From positions 1 to 64,000 of the forward strand of contig CAITNO010000102.1 in the NCBI GenBank assembly GCA_903893795.1: 64,000 bases of DNA. The letters run 5' to 3'. This document shows positions 17,868 through 26,076 of the stretch, piece by piece. The first letter of the stretch is position 1. Every line of letters begins with the position of its first letter. Origin of the DNA: Candidatus Hydrogenedentota bacterium. Lineage in GTDB: Bacteria > Hydrogenedentota > Hydrogenedentia > Hydrogenedentales > CAITNO01. The notes below the pieces were generated by a model. The model was given only the letters and a program-made list of their open reading frames with translations, made no database searches and had not been told where the DNA came from. The position numbers and the translations under genes were made by a program.

Positions 17868-18710
17868 ATGGACCATACTTACGAAGAAATCAGAGATGTT
17901 TCTCTAGATATTCTTGCTGGACGTGAACGCGCATCGCATGAGCCAACACAGTATCAAAGTCTGCTCCTGGGAGTGCTGCAAGTCCTTGATAAACGCAGTT
18001 GCACACAAGAACCCCATTCATTGCCTTGGGGTGGACAGACAAACCGCTCAACACTCGACACTGAAATATTCCTTGAAGTCTTTTGGGACCTCTTTCGCCA
18101 AGGCATAATTACCCTTGGCGTAAATGATTCAAACAGAGAGTTCCCCTGGTTTCGAGTATCCTCATTTGGGAAGAGGATACTCGATTCTCACGACATTTAC
18201 TTCTTCCATGACGTTTCGACGTATGAGAAAGTAATCCTTCAGAACGTACCATCTATGAACCCTGTCACTTTGCTCTATTTAAAGGAATCTATGCAAGCGT
18301 TTCATGCCGGCTGCATCTTGTCGTGCTCGGTAATGTTGGGCGTTGCGGCTGAACACACGTTCTTGCAGTTGATGGAAACAGTCAACACCAATCCCGAAAA
18401 GGCTCTGCTCTTCAAAGAGATTGAAAAAGAGCGAACAATCCTTCGGAAGACGACGAAGTTCAGGAACATAATCCTTCAGCACATCAAAGATTTACCGCCG
18501 GTAGTCGCCGAGGACCTTGATTTGAATGTTTCAGGAATCCAATCAATTATCCGCAACTACCGAAATGAAGCTGGACATCCCACAGGCAAGATTATCGAGC
18601 GTGAACAGGCTTATGTCTTGCTCAACCTTTTCATCCCATACTGCAAGAAAATGTACCAGCTTAAGGAATTCTACGCGAGCACTGTATGCGGTTCTACACC
18701 CGCAGCATAA
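17868..18710 (+). CDS. hypothetical protein with HEPN-like RxxxxH motif
   Basis: 280 aa; C-terminal IIRNYRNEAGHPTGKIIEREQAYVLLNLFIPY. Confidence 0.6.
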   Translation: MDHTYEEIRDVSLDILAGRERASHEPTQYQSLLLGVLQVLDKRSCTQEPHSLPWGGQTNRSTLDTEIFLEVFWDLFRQGIITLGVNDSNREFPWFRVSSFGKRILDSHDIYFFHDVSTYEKVILQNVPSMNPVTLLYLKESMQAFHAGCILSCSVMLGVAAEHTFLQLMETVNTNPEKALLFKEIEKERTILRKTTKFRNIILQHIKDLPPVVAEDLDLNVSGIQSIIRNYRNEAGHPTGKIIEREQAYVLLNLFIPYCKKMYQLKEFYASTVCGSTPAA

Positions 18711-18779
18711 GTTCTTGGTCCTTGTGTTATTCCAACCGTCACCCTTATTGCCGCCAGTTCCCCTGCTAGTCCACCTGAC

Positions 18780-18795
18780 GTGCAACCGGTTGCAC
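18780..18795. repeat. 16-bp palindrome GTGCAACCGGTTGCAC
   Basis: Read directly; identical at 9366-9381. Confidence 0.85.
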
Positions 18796-18989
18796 ATCTA
18801 ATGGCCTCCTCATCTTGAAGCCATCATTGACGGGGGCTAGCCTACAAGTCCCGGTTATCAACTGCAACGTCGTGAATTGACGTTAGGAAGGCTGTAGGGA
18901 GTAGAATCAAGTTGAACGGGGCGAAGTATCCCGTCGAGAAGAGCTAGGGTTTCCAGGCAAAAGCTACGGGTTCAAGGAGAAACGCTACC

Positions 18990-19463
18990 ATGACCAGACC
19001 AAAATACAAGTCTACTGACGACCTGCTTGACCTGCTTTCACATGTGGACCTGCAAAGCAGCGTGGCCGTCTACACGCAGGTCGAAAATTCCATCCAGTAT
19101 GCCATCTCCTCCGGCCGCCTGAAGCCGGGCGACCAACTTCCGGCTGTTCGCGAACTTTCTGAGCGCCTGAAGGTCAACACAAACACCGTTTCCAAATCGT
19201 ACCGCGACCTAGTTGTCATGGGCCTGCTGTACACCCGCCGCGGCATGGGTGTCTTCGTCAGCAAGGACATCGAAGAGAAGTGCAAGGATGACTGCCGACG
19301 CCGGGTCCTCATCCGCCTCAATGAGGTGGTCTGCGAAAGCCGCGCCGCTGGTTTTAACGACAAGGAAGTCGTTGAGATTGTTGAAAAGGTGCTCAAGTTG
19401 AAATCGAACCCGTACGGCACTATGGCGCCCGCGCTGGCTGCGTACCTGCGTAAACGCAAATAG
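18990..19463 (+). CDS. GntR-family regulator (YtrA-like)
   Basis: VYTQVENSIQYAISSGRLKPGDQLPAVRELSERLKVNTNTVSKSYRDLVVMGLLYTRRGMGVFV. Confidence 0.9.
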   Translation: MTRPKYKSTDDLLDLLSHVDLQSSVAVYTQVENSIQYAISSGRLKPGDQLPAVRELSERLKVNTNTVSKSYRDLVVMGLLYTRRGMGVFVSKDIEEKCKDDCRRRVLIRLNEVVCESRAAGFNDKEVVEIVEKVLKLKSNPYGTMAPALAAYLRKRK

Positions 19464-19559
19464 CCTGTCCCCGAAATTCTAGCACTTGTGGATGGGCTTT
19501 GTTCTGTCTGTGAAGGTTCCAAGGCCCTGGACCCAGAAGACTTGGAAGGATAACAAAGC

Positions 19560-20693
19560 ATGAACTACTGGTTAGACCTCTTTACGGGGACCACATGGGA
19601 TGAGTTCAAGAAAAATGGAGCCAAAACCAGCGGCTTCAGTTCCAGAATGCGGAAGCAGGTGGCGGCCATTCAGAAGGGTGACATCTTGATGTGCTATATG
19701 ACGGGGGTCATGCGCTGGGTTGGGGCTCTTGAAGTTCTCGGCACCAGTAGTGACAATTCCGCAATCTGGTCCCTTCGCGAATTCCCTGAACGTCTTAGCG
19801 TGAAACCCGTGGTCATGCTTAGCCCTGAAACAGGTGTGCCCATGAGCGAGCTTGAGGGCCATGTTGCCTTCTATGAAGGACCAACTGACCGAGGAGGTTT
19901 CAAGGGCTTCCTGCGGGGTAGTCCCAAGCTTTTCAAGAGTCCGGCTGACGGTGAATACATAATGCGATTAATGCGGGAGGCAGAGAGAACGCCTGTCGTC
20001 CGGCCAGTTGACCCTGCAAAACTTGCCCGCAAGCCGCTCTTCAAGGTGAGTGCAAAGAAAGGCAAAAGACTCGTTGAGACTCTTGTGAGCGTGCCAGACT
20101 CTGAAGAGAAGAATGGCCAGGTAAGTGAGCCAGAAATCACTGAGTCATCCGCTACACCCACGGAACATACCAGAATCGAGCACCTTCTTCTCACTCTCGG
20201 CAAAGAAATGGGGTTTGACATATGGGTCGCAAAGAACGATAGAAGCAAGGCGTACAACGGAACATTGCTTGGTAGCTTGCCAGGCATGGTGGACGACCTT
20301 CCCACACAGTTCAATGAAGCAACGAACCGGACAATCGAGCTTATAGACGTTCTGTGGCTCAAGGGAAACTCCATTGTCGCGGCTTTTGAGGTGGAATGGA
20401 CGACCGCAATCTACTCAGGCTTATTGCGCATGAGCGACCTTCTTGCGTTGCAGCCTAACCTCAACATCAAGCTCTATATCGTCGCGCCGGACGACCGCGC
20501 ATCGAAGGTACAACAGGAAATCCTCCGGCCAACTTTCACGCTCAGAGAAAGGCCGCTTGCAGAAATGTGCGGTTTTCTTTCCAGTTCTGTCCTTACAGAG
20601 AAGATTGAAGGCGTCCGGAGGCTTGGACTTGCTGCTTCGCTGAAGTCCGATTTTCTGGAACAACTGGCCGAATACTTCGCGGCTGACGAGTAG
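19560..20693 (+). CDS. EVE-domain protein with C-terminal PD-(D/E)xK-like nuclease region
   Basis: N-term MNYWLDLFTGTTWDEF...GDILMCYMTGVMRWVGALEV; C-term ELIDVLWLKGNSIVAAFEVEWTTAIYSGLLRMSDLLALQPNLNIKLYIVAPDD. Confidence 0.75.
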   Translation: MNYWLDLFTGTTWDEFKKNGAKTSGFSSRMRKQVAAIQKGDILMCYMTGVMRWVGALEVLGTSSDNSAIWSLREFPERLSVKPVVMLSPETGVPMSELEGHVAFYEGPTDRGGFKGFLRGSPKLFKSPADGEYIMRLMREAERTPVVRPVDPAKLARKPLFKVSAKKGKRLVETLVSVPDSEEKNGQVSEPEITESSATPTEHTRIEHLLLTLGKEMGFDIWVAKNDRSKAYNGTLLGSLPGMVDDLPTQFNEATNRTIELIDVLWLKGNSIVAAFEVEWTTAIYSGLLRMSDLLALQPNLNIKLYIVAPDDRASKVQQEILRPTFTLRERPLAEMCGFLSSSVLTEKIEGVRRLGLAASLKSDFLEQLAEYFAADE

Positions 20694-20759
20694 TCATTAG
20701 TGATGAACGTGAATGCACATTCCGTTACTTACTCCTTTTCCTGATGTGGGGTACGACTA

Positions 20760-21926
20760 ATGAAATCAAAGGAAGAGATTGATATTACGGAAGTATGGAA
20801 ATGTGCTGTCAGGGATGTGTCGCCAGAGTGGTACAAGGCGGCTCGGTTAGCACAGGAAGGTGTCGAGGCCTTTTTCCCATACGTGTCGTCGTGCCAGTTG
20901 GCTAGCGCGATTCCGGACCACGTACCAATCCAATTGTATACGCGATTTGATGCTGAAGTATTTGCGTCGGGAGCATCGTCATTCTCTGTTGTGAAACGAC
21001 TCTTTGCACGTCCTGGATTGCGTCTTTTCGGACTCGCCGAACTTCATGCGAAGATTCTCCTCGTGGACCGACGGTTTGTATCCGTCGGAAGTCAAAATCT
21101 TACTGTGCGAGGCACCAAGAACCTTGAGGCAACGCTCTTCAGTGATGGTCTTCACAATGCAACAGAGGTCTATGAGAGTACGGCTAACTGGAAATCCAAA
21201 GCGTTCGAAGTCAATAGCGACATGTTGGCAGCAATGGAGGCTGCACTTCCATATCTCAGGAAACTCTACGCCGCCTTTCTGAAGGAAGCTCACAAGTGCA
21301 ATGAACAGGTTCAGTTCCACAGGGAGGAGGCCAGGAGACGGCGAGAAAAGATTGCAAAAGAGAAGGCGCGGGTGGAGCAGCTGCAGACGGAGGCGAGCAC
21401 CGCTTATGTCCTTAAAAGGCGGGAACTGCTACACGCGATTGATGACTTCTGCCCTGACGGTCGAGTGTCTGAGGAGTTTGCCAAGGAATTCATAGAGTAT
21501 TCAGCGTGGACTAAGAATTCCTGGGGGCACGGTCCTCGCCCAGCAGAAGGGGCTGCGAGAAATGTATTTCATGTGCCAGGTCTGGGATGGTGCTGGAACT
21601 GTGGAGCGAATATTAATAGGCACAAATTGGCGGTCAGTTTTGCAATACTTGAATGCAAGCGAATAATTGGTGACATTTGTGATGATTCCACCTACATAGA
21701 AACCCATCCCTATGGGGAAATACTAGAACGACTCAAGAATGCTGTATGGTCATGTGTGGCGGATAGCAATCATCAGTGGAATAAGGATTGGTATAGGTGT
21801 GAAGACAACTGCCTTATGTTTGGTTATCATAAAATAAATCTATGCGACTTCGTGCAAAGAATCCTGGAGTACTTACCAGTAAAAGAGGTTTATGAACGCT
21901 GGAAGTACTTGGTGTCGGTTATGTAA
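20760..21926 (+). CDS. phospholipase D-like domain protein (single HKD motif)
   Basis: LHAKILLVDRRFVSVGSQNLTVRGTKNLEA (HxKx4D..GSxN). Confidence 0.75.
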   Translation: MKSKEEIDITEVWKCAVRDVSPEWYKAARLAQEGVEAFFPYVSSCQLASAIPDHVPIQLYTRFDAEVFASGASSFSVVKRLFARPGLRLFGLAELHAKILLVDRRFVSVGSQNLTVRGTKNLEATLFSDGLHNATEVYESTANWKSKAFEVNSDMLAAMEAALPYLRKLYAAFLKEAHKCNEQVQFHREEARRRREKIAKEKARVEQLQTEASTAYVLKRRELLHAIDDFCPDGRVSEEFAKEFIEYSAWTKNSWGHGPRPAEGAARNVFHVPGLGWCWNCGANINRHKLAVSFAILECKRIIGDICDDSTYIETHPYGEILERLKNAVWSCVADSNHQWNKDWYRCEDNCLMFGYHKINLCDFVQRILEYLPVKEVYERWKYLVSVM

Positions 21927-21941
21927 GAACGGCTATGTGGC

Positions 21942-21957
21942 GTGCCACCGGTGGCAC
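21942..21957. repeat. 16-bp palindrome GTGCCACCGGTGGCAC
   Basis: Read directly; identical to 8667-8682. Confidence 0.9.
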
Positions 21958-22130
21958 GAAGATATTCAACATTCCACACGGTCGCGCAAGTTTGAAAATG
22001 GAATCAACAGGCCAAGACAGCTACAATGAGTAGTCAAAGTTACGGTATTGGCCAGAGCATATGAACTGACCGTTCTTAGGCCAGATATCCTAAGCAGCGA
22101 ATGATTACGACAAAGCAAGGAAAATGTTTA

Positions 22131-22331
22131 ATGTCTACGCCTGTATGGGGTTCTTCTGATGGCGGCATTGAAATATGCCCCAAGTGTGGTGCGAAGTACC
22201 GGGTAACATTAACAAGATTGCCGTGCCGAGATAAGGACAGTTTTCACTGTAATAACTGTGGAGAATTAATAAGTGAGTGGAATGATACCGAATTTCCCAG
22301 CTATTCACCCATTGAAGAGGACAGCAAGTAG
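22131..22331 (+). CDS. zinc-ribbon small protein
   Basis: EICPKCGAKYRVTLTRLPCRDKDSFHCNNCGELISEWNDTEFPSY. Confidence 0.65.
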   Translation: MSTPVWGSSDGGIEICPKCGAKYRVTLTRLPCRDKDSFHCNNCGELISEWNDTEFPSYSPIEEDSK

Positions 22332-22582
22332 GTCGAACTGTCATTTATGATATACGCCTTAACCACAGTCTATGCGCCGTGGAAGAGATAACCATAATCG
22401 CAGCGGGTAGCAGGATTCTCGATAGGCCCATCGTGGCAAAAACAGACAGTGATAGAATCTTTGAAATAGACCTTGCTTAACTGCAATCGCTAATATTGTT
22501 GTAGTGCAAGTGCAATCCGACTGTTGAGAATGTGACATGTCGGAAGTCGCTCACCTACATCGACTATGTTGGATGGTATTGT

Positions 22583-22640
22583 CATCCAGCCTTGGCCACA
22601 TCCCTCATCCCCAGCAACCGTCTACCGTCGCGAGACGCCG
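22583..22640 (-). pseudogene. remnant of ParB-like gene 3' end, copy A (RRLLGMRDVAKAG*)
   Basis: Minus translation ...GRRLLGMRDVAKAG*; compare 25233-25568 ...ERLLGMRGMAKAG*. Confidence 0.6.
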
Positions 22641-22648
22641 CCAACCCC

Positions 22649-22664
22649 GTGCCACCGGTAGCAC
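22649..22664. repeat. 16-bp near-palindrome GTGCCACCGGTAGCAC (one mismatch)
   Basis: One base differs from 8667-8682. Confidence 0.75.
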
Positions 22665-22694
22665 CACAATCAAGGAATGGCCGAAGTTACACCG

Positions 22695-24008
22695 TCACAC
22701 CCGAGCAATGGGCAGTTCATCCCAGCGGGTGGTAAATCGCCGGGAGAGACTGCGCTGTTGCATCTTCCACGGACGTTCGATACCGGCTGCGGCAAAGACC
22801 ATAGTGTTTCGGCCCCATTCCCCGTTGATGCCGTCCACAACCTGCATGAGCCGTTTCGACTTGGGATTCTCTTCGGCAAACAGGTCCGTTTGGACAAGAT
22901 GGTCTGGCACAATCTCAGCCAACATCACCCCGACACGTTTGTAACGGTATCCACCTTGGTATATCTCCTTCAGTCCATCAGTTGCTGCCTGAATCAACGC
23001 CGGAGTGTGGGATATGGGCAGGGGAAGCATTCGTACCGCATTGTTGGCATATTGCGGTTGGTCGTTATGGAAGGGATTGGTCATCAGGAACACCTGCACC
23101 ATCCGTGCCAATAAGTGTTCCTTCCGTAATTTCTCTGCCGCCACCGATGTATAGGCGCAAATAGCCTCGCGCAGGACCGCATACTCTGACACATCTGCGC
23201 CAAAGGTCCGTGAACAGACCACGGTTTGCCGGGGTACAGGACTATCTCCGAGCGGATAACAGGCCGTGCCACCCAGCTCCATTACCGTCCGCATTACGCA
23301 CACACTGAAATGTCGCCGCATGCGCTGTGGGTCACTACGCATTAGGTCCAGTGCCGTATGTATTCCCATAGAGCCCAGTGACCGACCCAACCGGCTTCCA
23401 ATACCCCAAACGTCCTTCACGTTGAGGGTTCCCAACAGTTCTTCCGGCACGGATTCCTCCAGCCAATTCATCACACCGCCAAGGTCCGGACTACGTTTCG
23501 CCAGTCTGTTGCTTACCTTGGCCAGCGTCTTGGTGGGGCCTATTCCTATGCTTATCGGTATGCCCGTCCAACGGAACACCATATTGCTCAGAGTCCGCAT
23601 CCGGTCAGTAAGGCCCTTTGAGGGAAAAGACGAAAGGTTGAGGAACGCCTCATCCACAGAGTACACCTCTATCATGGGCACGTTTTGGGCCAGAACACGC
23701 ATGACTCGATGCGACATGTCCCCGTACAGCGGGTAGTTTGAGGAACGTACACATACCCTGTTGCGACGGATGAACGGCTCCCATTCGTGATAGGGGACAC
23801 CCATTGGAATTCCCAGTGCCTTGGCTTCACTGGACCGTGCCACAATGCAGCCATCGTTGTTCGACAGCACCACCACCGGACGGCCGCAAAGTGAGGGGTC
23901 GAATGCTCGTTCGCATGAGGCGTAGAAATTGTTGCAGTCGGCCAGTGCATAGACCGGCCCGCACACCCTAGAGTCATCAGACGGCATGGATGACATAGGT
24001 GACCACAC
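22695..24008 (-). CDS. umuC: Y-family DNA polymerase V catalytic subunit
   Basis: YALADCNNFYASCERAFDPSLCGRPVVVLSNNDGCIVARSSEAKALGI; YSVDEAFLNL. Confidence 0.95.
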   Translation of the reverse strand: MWSPMSSMPSDDSRVCGPVYALADCNNFYASCERAFDPSLCGRPVVVLSNNDGCIVARSSEAKALGIPMGVPYHEWEPFIRRNRVCVRSSNYPLYGDMSHRVMRVLAQNVPMIEVYSVDEAFLNLSSFPSKGLTDRMRTLSNMVFRWTGIPISIGIGPTKTLAKVSNRLAKRSPDLGGVMNWLEESVPEELLGTLNVKDVWGIGSRLGRSLGSMGIHTALDLMRSDPQRMRRHFSVCVMRTVMELGGTACYPLGDSPVPRQTVVCSRTFGADVSEYAVLREAICAYTSVAAEKLRKEHLLARMVQVFLMTNPFHNDQPQYANNAVRMLPLPISHTPALIQAATDGLKEIYQGGYRYKRVGVMLAEIVPDHLVQTDLFAEENPKSKRLMQVVDGINGEWGRNTMVFAAAGIERPWKMQQRSLSRRFTTRWDELPIARV

Positions 24009-24405
24009 CCCACACTTGGAAGTCCTGTTCCGGTGTCACGGGGATGGGGGAGAACTTTCGGTTCGCGGGCAACAGCGTCACCCGGCCATTTCGGTAATGA
24101 AGCTGTTTCACGGTAAACTCGCCGTCCAGCACAGCCACCACTACCTGGCCATCTCGTGCCTCCAACGAGCGGTCCACGACCAAGATGTCCCCTGACCTCA
24201 AGTCTGCCCCTTCCATTGAATCACCCTTCACCCGCACGAAGAAGGTCGCCTCGGGCCGCTTTACCATCAGTTCGTTCAAGTCCAATGGGCGTTCAACATA
24301 ATCGTCTGCCGGTGATGGAAACCCTGCCTCCACCGGCACCGCAGCCAGTAGGCAGGATAAGTCCGGCACGTTTTCCGAACAGGACCACCGTTCCGTCACC
24401 ACCAT
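23977..24405 (-). CDS. umuD: UmuD-like S24 peptidase
   Basis: EAGFPSPADDYVERPLDLNELMVKRPEATFFVRVKGDSM..GDILVVDRS; overlaps umuC. Confidence 0.9.
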   Translation of the reverse strand: MVVTERWSCSENVPDLSCLLAAVPVEAGFPSPADDYVERPLDLNELMVKRPEATFFVRVKGDSMEGADLRSGDILVVDRSLEARDGQVVVAVLDGEFTVKQLHYRNGRVTLLPANRKFSPIPVTPEQDFQVWGVVTYVIHAV

Positions 24406-24461
24406 GGTATTGAACCTTTTTCAGTTGCCGTATTGACCCGTTCCAGAGAGCATCCCCCAAG

Positions 24462-24490
24462 AGTATAATACTGAAAGAGTGTTCAGTCAA
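24462..24490 (-). promoter_or_regulatory. sigma70-type promoter of umuDC with possible LexA-like dyad in the spacer
   Basis: Minus strand TTGACT-N17-TATACT; spacer starts GAACACTCTTTC. Confidence 0.6.
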
Positions 24491-24524
24491 TAGACATAGG
24501 TCTTCGCTTGCTGTTGAACAGGAA

Positions 24525-24630
24525 TCACCCGGCCTTGGCCATTCCCCTGGCCCCCAACAATCGTCCAAACTCTACCCGCATCACCGCAGGTTCCATCCCC
24601 TGTGAAGCCTTCGGAACCGGCGGGTTAGCA
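24525..24630 (-). pseudogene. remnant of ParB-like gene 3' end, copy B (GRLLGARGMAKAG*)
   Basis: Minus translation MEPAVMRVEFGRLLGARGMAKAG*. Confidence 0.55.
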
Positions 24631-25077
24631 AAATATTCTGTTGTGTTGCATCCAGTATTGGCCAACGGATTTTACGACGGCTTTGAAATCGCTGAAACTC
24701 AACGGTTTCATGATGTAACTGTTAGCACCGCAGCGATAGCTTTTTTCTATGTTGCGGGTGTCTTGGGAGTCGCTAAAGATGACAACGGGGGTGAGGGTCA
24801 GTGTGTTTTCAGCATCGAGTGACCGTATTTGGCCGAGTATAGAGAAGCCGTCCGCGCCTGGCAGCGCCAAATCCAGCAGAATCAGCCTGGGGGGCTCCGC
24901 CCCAACACGAGCAGTCCAGTCGCCCCGTGCAAAAAGAAAGTCCAGTGCCTCTGTGCCATCGCAAACGGCGACAACATTGACATCGGGGATAGAGGCTCGC
25001 AGTATCTCCACGATGGAGGCCCGTTCGTTCTCGCCGTCTTCCACCACAAGTATATCCACCGGTTCATCGTTCCACAT
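24625..25077 (-). CDS. response regulator (Rcp1-like single REC domain)
   Basis: VDILVVEDGENERASIVEIL...PRLILLDLALPGADGFSIL...PVVIFSDSQDTRNIEKSYRCGANSYIMKPL. Confidence 0.85.
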   Translation of the reverse strand: MWNDEPVDILVVEDGENERASIVEILRASIPDVNVVAVCDGTEALDFLFARGDWTARVGAEPPRLILLDLALPGADGFSILGQIRSLDAENTLTLTPVVIFSDSQDTRNIEKSYRCGANSYIMKPLSFSDFKAVVKSVGQYWMQHNRIFC

Positions 25078-25232
25078 AAAAGGGCCTCCATGCCACAAGA
25101 GTGCTGAATCGGGACGCATTTACAAAAGAATTTAACCAGATGCACGGAAAGTTCCGGCAAAGAAACCGTAAAGATTCGGTAAAGATTTCAACCCGTTTGG
25201 CATACAAGGTGGCTGGATAGCCCTTGTGTACC

Positions 25233-25568
25233 TCACCCGGCCTTCGCCATCCCCCTCATCCCCAGCAACCGCTCAACCGCCATCCTCATGCCCATCGAGT
25301 CCATCTGGACAAAGGGCCGTAACAGGCGTTCGGTCAAATCTGGTCTGCCGGTAATTTTCTTCCGTAAATTCGCCGGTATCCGCAAGAGACTGAGGAACTG
25401 AAATGCCCTGGTCCGCGAGATTCCAAGTTGTCCAGCCAGGGTGACCACTGCCGTTTCCCTGCTGGGTCCGTTCTTGGGCAGAAGCTCTTCAATCCATTCT
25501 GCAATCTGGATGTGGTGGAACCGTAAGACGTTATCTGGTAACATGTTATCGCTGAAGTTGAAGACCAA
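25233..25568 (-). CDS. ParB-like HTH fragment (no N-terminal ParB nuclease domain)
   Basis: AVVTLAGQLGISRTRAFQFLSLLRIPANLRKKI...ERLLGMRGMAKAG; apparent TTG start. Confidence 0.6.
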   Translation of the reverse strand: MVFNFSDNMLPDNVLRFHHIQIAEWIEELLPKNGPSRETAVVTLAGQLGISRTRAFQFLSLLRIPANLRKKITGRPDLTERLLRPFVQMDSMGMRMAVERLLGMRGMAKAG

Positions 25569-25612
25569 TGAAGAGTTATATTCATGTATACCGACGGGCT
25601 GCCAGTCAATTC

Positions 25613-25645
25613 AAGGCCTCACGAAGTAATTCGTGAGGCCTTTTT
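25613..25645 (+). terminator. rho-independent terminator
   Basis: AAGGCCTCACGAA-GTAA-TTCGTGAGGCCTTTTT. Confidence 0.85.
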
Positions 25646-25757
25646 CGTGGTTGTACGGGGTGGGTTGCTGGCGACATTTGTGTGGCTCCTGCCCTAAACA
25701 GTAGTTTATCCCTTACTTATCACAGCCAGCAGCAAGGACCTCCAGTCCCCGCCCAAC

Positions 25758-25830
25758 TCACCCCGCCTTCGCCATCCCCATCTTCCCCAACAACTGTTTA
25801 AGCAACAGCCTCAATCGCGGTCCGCCGATG
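25758..25830 (-). pseudogene. remnant of ParB-like gene 3' end, copy D (LLLKQLLGKMGMAKAG*)
   Basis: Minus translation GGPRLRLLLKQLLGKMGMAKAG* with upstream stop. Confidence 0.6.
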
Positions 25831-26076
25831 CGCTGGCATCAGCCTCACTAATCTGACAATGAGCCAGAGGCATTCGGGAAGATATTTGCCGACAGGTGGA
25901 ATAGCCCCCGAAATATTCCTGTTTCGTCTTATATCTGCGACGTATTGGAGGCGATAGGAGGTAAAGTTTGAATGCTTTTAGAGGCGCTAAACTCCGAACC
26001 GTGAGTAGGTTCGAAGTAGACAGGTTACAGGCTGCATTGCGTATTTGAGGCATTGACCTCGTAAAGGATTTTTTCC

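Noticed and set aside
25900-26076. Riboswitch (c-di-GMP type) in the leader of the tail-tube-like gene
   Set aside because: Leader is shared with 27410-27473 but lacks consensus elements I could recognise; an Rfam scan would decide
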